A stretch of 64,000 nucleotides of DNA from Desulfovibrio porci (lineage in GTDB: Bacteria; Desulfobacterota; Desulfovibrionia; Desulfovibrionales; Desulfovibrionaceae), in contig NZ_VUMH01000004.1 of assembly GCF_009696265.1 (NCBI RefSeq), positions 124,001-188,000 of the forward strand. Direction: 5' to 3'. Below the pieces are notes generated by a model. That model saw only the letters and a list, made by a program, of their open reading frames with translations. It searched no databases and was not told where the DNA came from. Positions 55,558-64,000 of the stretch are shown one piece after another. Both the position numbers and the translations under genes were made by a program. Position 1 is the stretch's first letter. Every line of letters begins with the position of its first letter.

Positions 55558-58500
55558 CAACGACAAACACAAGTTCAGCGAACAGTGTCGTTCGTTTCGG
55601 AGCCGTTCCCGAACCCGGTCAACTTGTTGAGGTCCGACGTCGTCAGTGGGTGGTCACTGATGTTTCCAGTGGAGCCTTGTCAACGGCGATCAACGGTGAG
55701 CAACACCTCGTCGGCCTGTCATCCCTGGACGAAGATTCCATGGGCGAAGAGATCCAAGTTGTCTGGCAGTTGGAGGCCGGAGCTCAAGTCTTGGAAAAGG
55801 CTGGGCTGCCGTCGATCACCGGCTGGGACAGCAACGACCGCTTGGAAGCCTTTCTTGACGCCGTTCGCTGGGGAGCGATCACCAACGCGGATCGCTCTTT
55901 TCTGCAATCGCCTTTCCGGAGCGGTATAACCATTGAGGACTACCAACTTGATCCGTTGGTTCGAGCCGTCGAGATGGCCCGCGTCAATCTCCTCATCGCG
56001 GACGATGTCGGCTTGGGTAAAACGATAGAGGCGGGACTGGTCATCCAGGAGCTGCTCGTCCGTCATCGCGCCCGGACCGTGTTCGTCGTTTGCCCCGCCA
56101 GCCTGCAAGTCAAATGGCAGACCGAGATGCAGGAAAAATTTGGCCTCGAATTTCGGATCGTCGACACCGAGTACGTTAAGCGCCTCCGTCGCGAACGCGG
56201 TATCCATGTAAGCCCTTGGACGTCCTATCCTCGTCTCATCACTTCAATGGACTGGATGAAGAGCGGCGAAGGTTTCAGGTTGCTGAAGGACGTACTCCCT
56301 CCTCACATTACCTATCCGAGAAAATTCGATATTCTGGTCGTTGACGAGGCGCACAACGTCGCACCGGCGTCAGCATCCATGTATGCCTTGGAAAGTCAGA
56401 GAACACGGCTAATCCGTTTACTTGCTCCACACTTTACCCATCGGCTGTTTTTGAGTGCTACCCCCCACAACGGATACCAAGAGTCCTTCACCTCGTTGCT
56501 GGAGTTGCTGGATGATCAGAGATTCGCCAGGACCGTCATGCCGGACGAGAAACAACTCCACCGCGTCATGGTTCGTCGACTGAAGCGCGACATCGTCGAC
56601 GCGAACGGCAAGCCGGTGTTTCCGGAGCGCAAGCTCGAAGGTCTCGAAATCGACTACTCCGAGGAGGAGCGCCAGATCCACGCCTTGCTCGGAGAGTACA
56701 CGGCCGACCGTTCGAAGAGCGTCAAGGGCACGCGCTTCGAATATGGAACCGATTTCGTTCACATGCTTCTCAAAAAGCGCCTCTTTTCTTCACCCATGGC
56801 TTTCGCACTCACGCTGGCGAAACATCGGGAAACTCTCGAACGCGGCAAGCCAAAAGGCGACCGAGACACCATGGACGATCGCATTCTGCGCAAGGCGATC
56901 CTGAAAACCGAAGAGGAGCATTCGAACGATTCGCTGGTCGAAAAAGCCCAGTACGAAGCGGTTGAGGTAGCGAGCGAACTCGCGCCACCTCTGTCACTTG
57001 AGCAGAGAGACATGCTCAACCGTCTCTCCGCATGGGGGGAGAAAGCACGCAACCGCGTTGACTCGAAAGCCAGGGCCATTCTCGACTGGCTTGAGAGCCA
57101 TCTGAAGACGAACGGATGCTGGAACGGAAAGCGCGTGATTCTGTTCACTGAATACCGGGCCACCCATTCGTGGCTCCATCAGATTCTCACTGCCAACGGC
57201 TACGGCAGCGATTGCTTGATGTATCTGCATGGAAACATGTCGCCGGACGAGCGCGAGTCGGTCAAAGCCGCGTTCCAGGCACATCCAGACATCTCGCCGG
57301 TCCGCATTCTGCTCGCGACCGACGCGGCCTCGGAAGGTATTGACCTGCAGAACCACTGCAACTACCTCATCCATGTTGAGATTCCGTGGAATCCAAATGT
57401 CATGGAACAGCGCAACGGCCGCATTGACCGTCATGGGCAGAAGGAAGACACCGTCTTCATCTGGCATCCGGTAGGGAAAGGTTTTTCCTCAAGAGCCGCA
57501 GGCAGGTCCGTCAAACCCGGTGATGTCGCGGGAGATCACGAGTATCTGATGCGCGCCGTCCTCAAGATCGACGCCATCCGGGAGGCTCTCGGCAGCGTTG
57601 GACCGGTCATTGCCCAGCAGATCGTAGAAGCCATGCTCGGTAGGCGCAGCAGCCTGGATACCGCCGCGGCGGAAGCCAAGGCCGCCAAGGTGGGGAAGTT
57701 CGTCACGGCGGAAAAGCGCCTTCAGGAACGCATCGCTCGCCTGCACGAGAGACTGATGGAAGCGAAGAACGATTTCCATTTGTCGCCCGAGCATATTTCG
57801 CGTGCGGTCGAGGTCGCTTTGGATCTGGCGGAAAAGCCAGCGCTCAAACCCATCGGATCGGCTCACGGCGAAAAGGGAAGCATTTTCGAAGTGCCTGTTC
57901 TTCCCGGTTCCTGGGGCAGAGCCACCGTCGGACTGGAACACCCCCATACCGGCGTTCGCCGCCCGATTACCTTCGATCACGATGTCGCCAAAGGTAGAGA
58001 CAATGTCGTTTTGGTACATCTCAACCACCGCTTAGTGCAGATGTGTCTGCGCCTGCTGCGGGAGGAGATATGGAAACTCGACGACGTCAAGCGACTTCAC
58101 CGCGTGGCGGTTCGAACCGTACCCGACAATGAATTGCGAGTCCCGGCGGTGGCGGTCTGGTCGCGCTTGGTGATCACCGGCGGAGACCACCATCGCCTTC
58201 ACGAAGAGCTGACCCTCGCCGGAGGAGAACTCGAACACAAACGGTTCGCTCGCATCGCTCAAGTCGGCAAACTGGAAGCTCTGGCTGCCCAAGGCTCGCC
58301 TATTGAACCAGACCAGGCACTATTCGACGTTCTGAAGGACAGGTTTGAACGCCACGAAGACGCTCTCATGGCCGCCGTCGAAGCGAGATCCAGGGACCGC
58401 TTGAAGTTTCTTGAGAACACCCTCGACAGGCGCATGAAAAGCGAAATCGCAGACGTTCGAACGGTTCTGGATGAGCTTGAAGCCAGCATTCGCAAGGAAC

Positions 58501-58730
58501 TGAAGCCGGATCGTCAAGATGGCCAACTCTATCTGCCCGGGCTCTCGCCCGAAGAGATGGCCCAAGTCAAGAAGGACGTCCATGCCCTTGAAGCCCGATT
58601 GGCTCGGATTCCGGAAGAGCGGGAAGAAGAAAAGGCCGCGATCGAAAAACACTACGCCAATCCGGTAGATCGAACGTTCCCGGTGGCCGTCGTATTCCTC
58701 GTTCCACAATCACAGGCAAGGAGGAGCTGA
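55554..58730 (+). CDS. drmD: DISARM SNF2-like helicase DrmD
   Basis: 1058 residues. SF2/SNF2 ATPase: Walker A DDVGLGKTIEAGLV at residue 150, DEAH box at 264, SATPHNG at about 301, and the C-terminal helicase domain with ATDAASEGIDLQNHCNYLIH near 588 and RNGRIDRHGQ. The N-terminal beta-rich domain (GQLVEVRRRQWVVTDV) and the long helical C-terminus fit DrmD. DrmD is the class 1 DISARM signature gene, needed with DrmA/DrmB/DrmC for anti-phage action. The start overlaps the methylase stop; the next gene follows by six bases. Confidence 0.88.
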   Translation: MTTTNTSSANSVVRFGAVPEPGQLVEVRRRQWVVTDVSSGALSTAINGEQHLVGLSSLDEDSMGEEIQVVWQLEAGAQVLEKAGLPSITGWDSNDRLEAFLDAVRWGAITNADRSFLQSPFRSGITIEDYQLDPLVRAVEMARVNLLIADDVGLGKTIEAGLVIQELLVRHRARTVFVVCPASLQVKWQTEMQEKFGLEFRIVDTEYVKRLRRERGIHVSPWTSYPRLITSMDWMKSGEGFRLLKDVLPPHITYPRKFDILVVDEAHNVAPASASMYALESQRTRLIRLLAPHFTHRLFLSATPHNGYQESFTSLLELLDDQRFARTVMPDEKQLHRVMVRRLKRDIVDANGKPVFPERKLEGLEIDYSEEERQIHALLGEYTADRSKSVKGTRFEYGTDFVHMLLKKRLFSSPMAFALTLAKHRETLERGKPKGDRDTMDDRILRKAILKTEEEHSNDSLVEKAQYEAVEVASELAPPLSLEQRDMLNRLSAWGEKARNRVDSKARAILDWLESHLKTNGCWNGKRVILFTEYRATHSWLHQILTANGYGSDCLMYLHGNMSPDERESVKAAFQAHPDISPVRILLATDAASEGIDLQNHCNYLIHVEIPWNPNVMEQRNGRIDRHGQKEDTVFIWHPVGKGFSSRAAGRSVKPGDVAGDHEYLMRAVLKIDAIREALGSVGPVIAQQIVEAMLGRRSSLDTAAAEAKAAKVGKFVTAEKRLQERIARLHERLMEAKNDFHLSPEHISRAVEVALDLAEKPALKPIGSAHGEKGSIFEVPVLPGSWGRATVGLEHPHTGVRRPITFDHDVAKGRDNVVLVHLNHRLVQMCLRLLREEIWKLDDVKRLHRVAVRTVPDNELRVPAVAVWSRLVITGGDHHRLHEELTLAGGELEHKRFARIAQVGKLEALAAQGSPIEPDQALFDVLKDRFERHEDALMAAVEARSRDRLKFLENTLDRRMKSEIADVRTVLDELEASIRKELKPDRQDGQLYLPGLSPEEMAQVKKDVHALEARLARIPEEREEEKAAIEKHYANPVDRTFPVAVVFLVPQSQARRS

Positions 58731-58736
58731 TCCGGC

Positions 58737-61700
58737 ATGAAGAATCTATCCAAACACGCCGAATGGCTCTCCCTGATTGAGATATCCGGTCCTTTCCTCA
58801 CCATGTCTATGCTGGACAAGGCATTCCCGCAAGGGTTGGAAGCGGTGGAGACCCCGCGACGCCAGAAACTCAGGGCTGCTTACGAAGAATGGCGCGAGGC
58901 GGTGGATCAGGAAGACAAACTGTTGCCGGAACTGCACCGGGAGTGGGTTCGTCTGGTACTGACGGACCTGCTCGAATACGACCACGAATCCCTCGTCCAC
59001 GCGGGCGATTGGCCGAGCGAACTCCCGAGCGTTTCGTCGCAGGAACACGCAGGGACGTTCAAACCCAACTGGATTGTCTGCTCTCCTGCAGACTTAAAGC
59101 CGCGCCTGTTCATCGCCGTTCTGCCACCGGACACCGATCTTGAATCGGTCCAGCGAGGTGATGGCTGGCCCGTTTCCCTCCAGGAACGCATGACCCTGCT
59201 CTGCCGTACCCATGGCGTGCGCGTGGGACTTCTGACCGATGGCGAACGATGGATGTTGGTCAACGCGCCGGTGGGGTCCACTTCCAGTCAGGCATCGTGG
59301 TACGCACGTCTCTGGTTCCAAGAGCCGAGCACTCTTAGGGCCTTCCAGTCTTTGCTCGGAGTCCGGCGCTGTTTCGGCCCGGCGGAAGATACCCTGGAAT
59401 CGCTTCTGGAAGAATCCCTCAAGCATCACGAGGAGGTCACGGACACCCTCGGCGAGCAGGTTCGTCGTGCGGTCGAGGTGCTCGTGCAGTGTCTCGACAA
59501 GGCCGACGAGGATCGCAATCGGGAACTGCTCCGCGACGTGAAGCCCGCCGAGCTCTACGAGGCAGGACTGACGGTGATGATGCGGCTGGTGTTCGTCCTC
59601 TGTGCCGAGGAACGCGGCCTGCTCCTTCTCGGTGATTCTGTCTACGACCGATGCTACGCCGTTTCCACCCTGCGCGGTCAACTGGCAGAAGAAGCCGATC
59701 GTCACGGGCCGGAAGTGCTCGACCGCCGTCACGACGCCTGGGCTAGGTTACTCGCCGTCTTCCGGGCCGTCTATGGCGGCATTGAGCATGAAAGCCTGCG
59801 GATGCCAGCCTTGGGCGGCTCGCTGTTCGATCCTGATCGTTTTCCGTTTCTGGAAGGCCGAGCCAAAGGCACTCGTTGGCGGGAAACTTCGGCCGTGCCG
59901 GTGCCCATCGACAACCGTACCGTGCTGCTGCTTTTGAATTCGCTACAGATTTTGGAGCAGCCCGGTGGTGCGCTGCTGCTGTCCTACCGTGCGCTTGATG
60001 TGGAGCAGATCGGGCATGTCTATGAAGGTCTTCTTGAACACACTGTGGCTCGCGTTCCCCGCGTGACTCTGGGCCTGCAGGGGGCACAGAAGGCAAAGAA
60101 CCCGAACATTGCCCTCGCGGAGCTGGAGTCGGCCCGTCTGGACGACGAAGCGGCGCTCGTCGAATTGCTTCTGGAAGTCACCGGGCGGAGCGGATCAGCC
60201 ATCAGGAACGGTTTGTCCAAACCAGCCGACGACGCAGTCTTTGGCCGACTGTTGGGTGTCTGTGGTGGCGATACCGCATTGGCCGAACGTATCCGTCCCT
60301 TCACGAACCTGCTTCGCACCGACGCCTGGGGCGACCCGATCGTTTATCGCGACAATTCGTTCATGGTCACCCTTGGGGCCGATCGGCGTGAGACTGGCAC
60401 CCATTACACCCCGAAAGCCCTCACTGAGAGTATCGTCACCACCACGTTGGAACCTGTGGTCTACCTCGGTCCGGCCGATGGCAAGCCCCGCGAAGAATGG
60501 ATGCTCAAGTCGTCGCGGGAGATTCTTGACCTCAAGATCTGCGACCCCGCCATGGGGTCTGGGGCCTTTCTCGTGCAGGCCTGCCGCTATCTCGGCGAAA
60601 AACTGGTTGAGGCCTGGCTCCATGAAGAGGAAGCCGGAAAAGCCATCACCGTCGATGGCGATGTGCTTGATCAACTCGGTGCTGAGGAACCCCTGTCATC
60701 TCAGCTTGATGAACGGCTGACTATTGCCCGCCGTCTGGTGGCCGAGCGCTGCCTGTACGGTGTGGACATCAACCCGCTGGCGGTGGAGCTGGCCAAACTC
60801 TCCATCTGGCTGGTGACCCTCGCCAAGGGCAGGCCATTCGGCTTTCTTGATCACAACCTCCGCTCTGGCGACAGCCTGCTGGGCATCCACCGGCTGGAAC
60901 AGCTCACCCGGTTGCGCATGGATACAGAATCAGGGCAGCAGTACCAACTCCACATCTTCGGGCAAAAAGTCGAGGCGGCGGTCAATGAGGCCATTGAATT
61001 GCGCAAGCAACTCCGCGCCACGGCCATACGGGATATACAAGATGTCGAAGCCATGGCCCGGCTGGATAGCGAGGCTCGACGTAAACTCGAATCCGTAGAG
61101 CTAATCGCCGATGCCATGATCGGTGAGGCACTACGATGCGGTGGCAATACACGGGCACTCAATACCGCACTGGATAAGCTTGCCACAATGGCCGGTGATT
61201 TTCTTGGCGGTAACGAGAAAATGGGTGAGCAGATAGCTCGTCAGGCGAAAGAGAATTTAGCTATTGATTTTCCTAAAGAAACAGCCCCCCGAAGGCCATT
61301 CCATTGGGCTTTGATATTCCCGGAAGTGATCAGGAAAGGCGGTTTTGATGGAATGGTCGGAAATCCTCCATTTACTGGAGGACGATTGGTGGGCCGTCGT
61401 TTCGGATTAGCTTACCAGGAGTATCTGAACTATATCCGCAATGGAGTTAAAGGCTCTCCCGATTTTTGCGCGTACTTTTTTCTCAGAGTCTTTTCTCTAC
61501 TTGGTTCAAGGGGATTTTTCGGCCTGCTCGCAACTAAATCAATCACGGAGACAGGTTCACGCGTGGTTTGCTTGGATCAAATTATAGGTAAGGGGGGAGC
61601 CGTTTATCATAGTTTTTCCCGAATGCCATGGCCGGGGAATGCAGCCGTAGTTATATCAATTGCTTGGGTTGCCCGCGATGGCTGGCAAGGCCAGAAAATT

Positions 61701-63035
61701 CTGGATGGCCGGACGGTATCGGCGATCAACGGTGCACTGGAAGAGGATTTTCAGATAGAGCGCCCAATGAAACTCAACGCGTTGAAAGGTCAGTTCTCAC
61801 AAGGCCAAGACGTTATGGGGCGTGGCTTCGAACTTACCGCTGAAGATCGGGCGGCAATACTTGAAGCCGATCCGAAATGTGCGGAGGTGATCTTCCCGTT
61901 GTTCAATGGGCAAGACCTCAACACAATGCCTAAGCTGGAACCGTACCGCTGGGTCATTTATTTCCGGGATTGGCCAGAGGAAAAAGCGCGTCAGTATGGC
62001 GCAGCATTCCGTCGAGTGGAAGAACTTGTCAAACCCTATCGAGATTCGCTCACCGGACAAATTCACCAAAAATGCTTCTGGAAATTTTGGGATCTTCGCC
62101 CTATCCTAATGCAAGAAATGGCTGCTTATGAAGCCGTACTTGCGTCGGCAATTGTGACGAAATACATTACATTTAGAAAGGTTCCAACAAATAATATATA
62201 CAACACAAAAACAAAGCTTTATTTTTTGCGCCGTTGGGATGAGTTTGCTGTTCTACAATCTACTCACCATCAGGAATGGGCATTTTGGACTTGTGGAACT
62301 CTGGGGGCATCAACATTGAACTATTCAACATCACAGGCTTTGGAAACATGGCCAATGCCTATTCTGGATGGTCGCGAAGAATTATTCACATATGGCGAAA
62401 TTTATCATGAGAACCGCGAGAAAATAATGTTGGAGAATATGATCGGTCTTACGCAATTCTACAACCGCTTCCATGATCCATCTGAAGTAGATTTACGTAT
62501 TGATGAAATGCGACGACTACATTGTGAGATCGACCTTGCAGTCATTCGTGCTTACGGCTGGGATGACCTTGATCTGGAGCACGACTTCCACGAAGTTCCT
62601 TACCTTCCCGAAAACGATCGTGTTCGCTTCACCATCAGCGATCGCGCACGTCTTACAGTATTACGTCGGTTGTCGGAGCTGAACCATCAAAGGTACGAGG
62701 AGGAAATTGCCCAAGGGCTGCAAAGAGGAGGTAAAAAGCGTTCGACATCTCGCTCGCCACGCACCCGCCGCGCCACCGATGCTACTGTCGCACAACCACA
62801 TCTTGATTTCGATGCAAGGGTATCGGCCCCAACCAGTGAGAACACACCCACTATCGCGATACACGGATTTCTAAGCACACAGGATGGTTGGCACGCTAAG
62901 GTCGAAATATTAGCTGCAACCGAGGTTACGAACGGCCAGTGGAACAGCGCTATCGAAAAGCTTCTTGCCGACGGCCTGATAGAGCGTCAGGGTGAACGGC
63001 GAGGTGCGAAATATAGAGCGGTAAAACGGAATTGA
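58737..63035 (+). CDS. drmMI: DISARM adenine-specific DNA methyltransferase DrmMI
   Basis: 1432 residues, Eco57I-like large N6-adenine methyltransferase. SAM motif I DPAMGSGAFLVQ begins at Asp603; catalytic NPPF at Asn876 (GNPPFTGG); YTPKALTESIV marks the start of the methylase domain at about 560. The N-terminal 500 residues are helical with an Eco57I-style GLL(E) region, and the C-terminus has a winged-helix-like end (WNSAIEKLLADGLIERQGER). No nuclease motif stands out. It is the class 1 methylase, and with the upstream C5 enzyme gives two modification activities. AAGGAGGAG upstream. Confidence 0.85.
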   Translation: MKNLSKHAEWLSLIEISGPFLTMSMLDKAFPQGLEAVETPRRQKLRAAYEEWREAVDQEDKLLPELHREWVRLVLTDLLEYDHESLVHAGDWPSELPSVSSQEHAGTFKPNWIVCSPADLKPRLFIAVLPPDTDLESVQRGDGWPVSLQERMTLLCRTHGVRVGLLTDGERWMLVNAPVGSTSSQASWYARLWFQEPSTLRAFQSLLGVRRCFGPAEDTLESLLEESLKHHEEVTDTLGEQVRRAVEVLVQCLDKADEDRNRELLRDVKPAELYEAGLTVMMRLVFVLCAEERGLLLLGDSVYDRCYAVSTLRGQLAEEADRHGPEVLDRRHDAWARLLAVFRAVYGGIEHESLRMPALGGSLFDPDRFPFLEGRAKGTRWRETSAVPVPIDNRTVLLLLNSLQILEQPGGALLLSYRALDVEQIGHVYEGLLEHTVARVPRVTLGLQGAQKAKNPNIALAELESARLDDEAALVELLLEVTGRSGSAIRNGLSKPADDAVFGRLLGVCGGDTALAERIRPFTNLLRTDAWGDPIVYRDNSFMVTLGADRRETGTHYTPKALTESIVTTTLEPVVYLGPADGKPREEWMLKSSREILDLKICDPAMGSGAFLVQACRYLGEKLVEAWLHEEEAGKAITVDGDVLDQLGAEEPLSSQLDERLTIARRLVAERCLYGVDINPLAVELAKLSIWLVTLAKGRPFGFLDHNLRSGDSLLGIHRLEQLTRLRMDTESGQQYQLHIFGQKVEAAVNEAIELRKQLRATAIRDIQDVEAMARLDSEARRKLESVELIADAMIGEALRCGGNTRALNTALDKLATMAGDFLGGNEKMGEQIARQAKENLAIDFPKETAPRRPFHWALIFPEVIRKGGFDGMVGNPPFTGGRLVGRRFGLAYQEYLNYIRNGVKGSPDFCAYFFLRVFSLLGSRGFFGLLATKSITETGSRVVCLDQIIGKGGAVYHSFSRMPWPGNAAVVISIAWVARDGWQGQKILDGRTVSAINGALEEDFQIERPMKLNALKGQFSQGQDVMGRGFELTAEDRAAILEADPKCAEVIFPLFNGQDLNTMPKLEPYRWVIYFRDWPEEKARQYGAAFRRVEELVKPYRDSLTGQIHQKCFWKFWDLRPILMQEMAAYEAVLASAIVTKYITFRKVPTNNIYNTKTKLYFLRRWDEFAVLQSTHHQEWAFWTCGTLGASTLNYSTSQALETWPMPILDGREELFTYGEIYHENREKIMLENMIGLTQFYNRFHDPSEVDLRIDEMRRLHCEIDLAVIRAYGWDDLDLEHDFHEVPYLPENDRVRFTISDRARLTVLRRLSELNHQRYEEEIAQGLQRGGKKRSTSRSPRTRRATDATVAQPHLDFDARVSAPTSENTPTIAIHGFLSTQDGWHAKVEILAATEVTNGQWNSAIEKLLADGLIERQGERRGAKYRAVKRN

Positions 63036-63050
63036 TGAGGAGACTGAAGA

Positions 63051-64000
63051 ATGGCAAACGATAACAAAACTGACGATTCCGTAATTGAAACCGTCTCTCG
63101 GGAAGCGACTCCGACGCGTAATGCCTGGCTCATCCGTCTTGGTGACGAAGCACACAACCGGCATTTCTCGGTGACCATTGGTCGCGACTATGCTTTCTTC
63201 CAGGGTATCGAAGAAGGCGACGGCGTGCTGATAGCCAACGGCGACTCGTTAGCTGTGGTCTCATTCGCCCGCATATACCGCATTCGCGCCAAACTCAACG
63301 AGACAACATTTTTTTTCGATGGCGTCCTTCCCGTAAGTGGCGGAAAAGTGCTAACCGACCTCGGGGTGACTGCGCCCGAATCAAGGGCGGCCATGTCGAG
63401 AATGGAATGGCCAATTTTCGAGGCAGCACTGAAAAAGGCCTGTGGTATCGCCTTCGGTGCCTTGCCCGTGCTGGAAGGCGACTCCGTCAAGGAGCAGGCC
63501 TATGTGCGGGAGTTGCTTCAATTGGCCGTCATTGACGACCTGCTCGGTCCGGCGGACGGTCCGGTCGAGGAAATCGTGGGCATGAGTGTTCGCGATCGAT
63601 ACCTGGTCGGCAAGCTGGCTCCGATGGACACGGCTCCGGATGCGGTGGAAATGGGCACCTTTGGCGAATCGGGACGTCCGGATTCCGAGGAGCGAGACGA
63701 GGAAGTTGACACTTCCACCAATCAATCTCTGGTTCCATCGTCCATGGGGTTCACATTCTGCGTCGACGGTGAACTGAAAAATGTCCAACTCTTCGCCAAC
63801 TGGGGGCGCTACGAACGGACGCAAAGCGAGCGAGAGAACGAGGAGACGGGCAAGTCATCGCGTTGTTGGAAACGTATACCATCAGGTGGCTCCGCCGTGG
63901 TTTCCCTGAAGAAACAGACCATTGAGCCGTTCTGGATTGATGCGGACTGCCCTTCGGTCGTGGTGCAGGGCTCTGTGAGCGCCCCGTTGGAAAATGGCGA
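63051..64000 (+). CDS. drmA: DISARM helicase DrmA, N-terminal part (cut by window end)
   Basis: First 316 codons, open to the last base. Ribosome site GAGGAG nine bases before the ATG. Residues about 25-115 (WLIRLGDEAHNRHFSVTIG; EEGDGVLIANG) form a beta-rich segment that looks like a PUA/EVE-type domain. Then comes the DrmA-like N-terminal block VRELLQLAVIDDLLGPADG with RDRYLVGKLAP at about 150-195 and an acidic linker. The helicase core, and drmB and drmC if present, lie outside. The assignment rests on this block and on the operon order drmD-drmMI-drmA. Confidence 0.75.
   Translation, partial: MANDNKTDDSVIETVSREATPTRNAWLIRLGDEAHNRHFSVTIGRDYAFFQGIEEGDGVLIANGDSLAVVSFARIYRIRAKLNETTFFFDGVLPVSGGKVLTDLGVTAPESRAAMSRMEWPIFEAALKKACGIAFGALPVLEGDSVKEQAYVRELLQLAVIDDLLGPADGPVEEIVGMSVRDRYLVGKLAPMDTAPDAVEMGTFGESGRPDSEERDEEVDTSTNQSLVPSSMGFTFCVDGELKNVQLFANWGRYERTQSERENEETGKSSRCWKRIPSGGSAVVSLKKQTIEPFWIDADCPSVVVQGSVSAPLENG

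Overview
The window reads as a chromosome segment of a Desulfovibrio-like sulfate reducer (Desulfobacterota). This is inferred from the GC-rich coding style, a split archaeal-type glutamate synthase, separate GlyQ/GlyS subunits, an IscA/HesB-like selenoprotein with an in-frame UGA, selenium-supply genes, and a NifA-type regulator beside amtB. No rRNA or species marker is present, so the genus is an inference.

Core backbone (1-47.2 kb). 1-1.9 kb: 3'-truncated chemoreceptor. 2.8-7.9 kb: three-gene glutamate synthase operon (amidotransferase; Fe-S/FMN synthase; GXGXG plus FAD plus ferredoxin). 8.0-8.6 kb: a 599-bp non-coding mobile element with perfect 16-bp inverted ends and a 10-bp target duplication. 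8.7-10.5 kb: fhs, followed by three stacked palindromes and tRNA-Arg. 10.9-22.7 kb, all minus: rpsT, glyS, glyQ, recO, a RodZ-like protein, two SurA/PpiC-type periplasmic proteins, a YjbR-like protein and mfd. 22.8-27.6 kb: two IscA/HesB-like genes (one a predicted selenoprotein), pyrR, then a YedE-YedF-DUF3343-kinase operon that probably handles selenium. 27.5-36 kb: MprF-like membrane protein, greA with a terminator in its leader, a three-module glycosyltransferase, a PerM-type permease, a DacA-type carboxypeptidase, tatA and an ACT protein. 36.4-40.6 kb: groES-groEL and a second chemoreceptor. 41-47 kb, all minus: GSIII glutamine synthetase, PII and ammonium transporter, with a NifA-like sigma54 activator upstream, a candidate -24/-12 promoter and a perfect TGT-N10-ACA site. 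The first and last of these blocks show that ammonium assimilation is a major theme.

Accessory region (47.2-64 kb). A genomic island begins at tRNA-Glu. It holds a decayed P4-type integrase, an AlpA-like regulator, a small P-loop kinase, a CD3324-type HTH protein, a methyltransferase, a Cys-rich protein, and a second broken integrase fused in frame to a helicase remnant. A tRNA-3'-end-like att remnant and a BrnT/BrnA toxin-antitoxin pair follow. The last 10 kb is a phage-defence operon of DISARM type: an excisionase-like HTH, a C5-cytosine methyltransferase, the SNF2 helicase DrmD, the adenine methyltransferase DrmMI, and the start of DrmA, cut by the window end. DrmB, DrmC and the right island border would lie beyond 64 kb. 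Carrying both a cytosine and an adenine methyltransferase with DrmD is the most notable defence feature seen.
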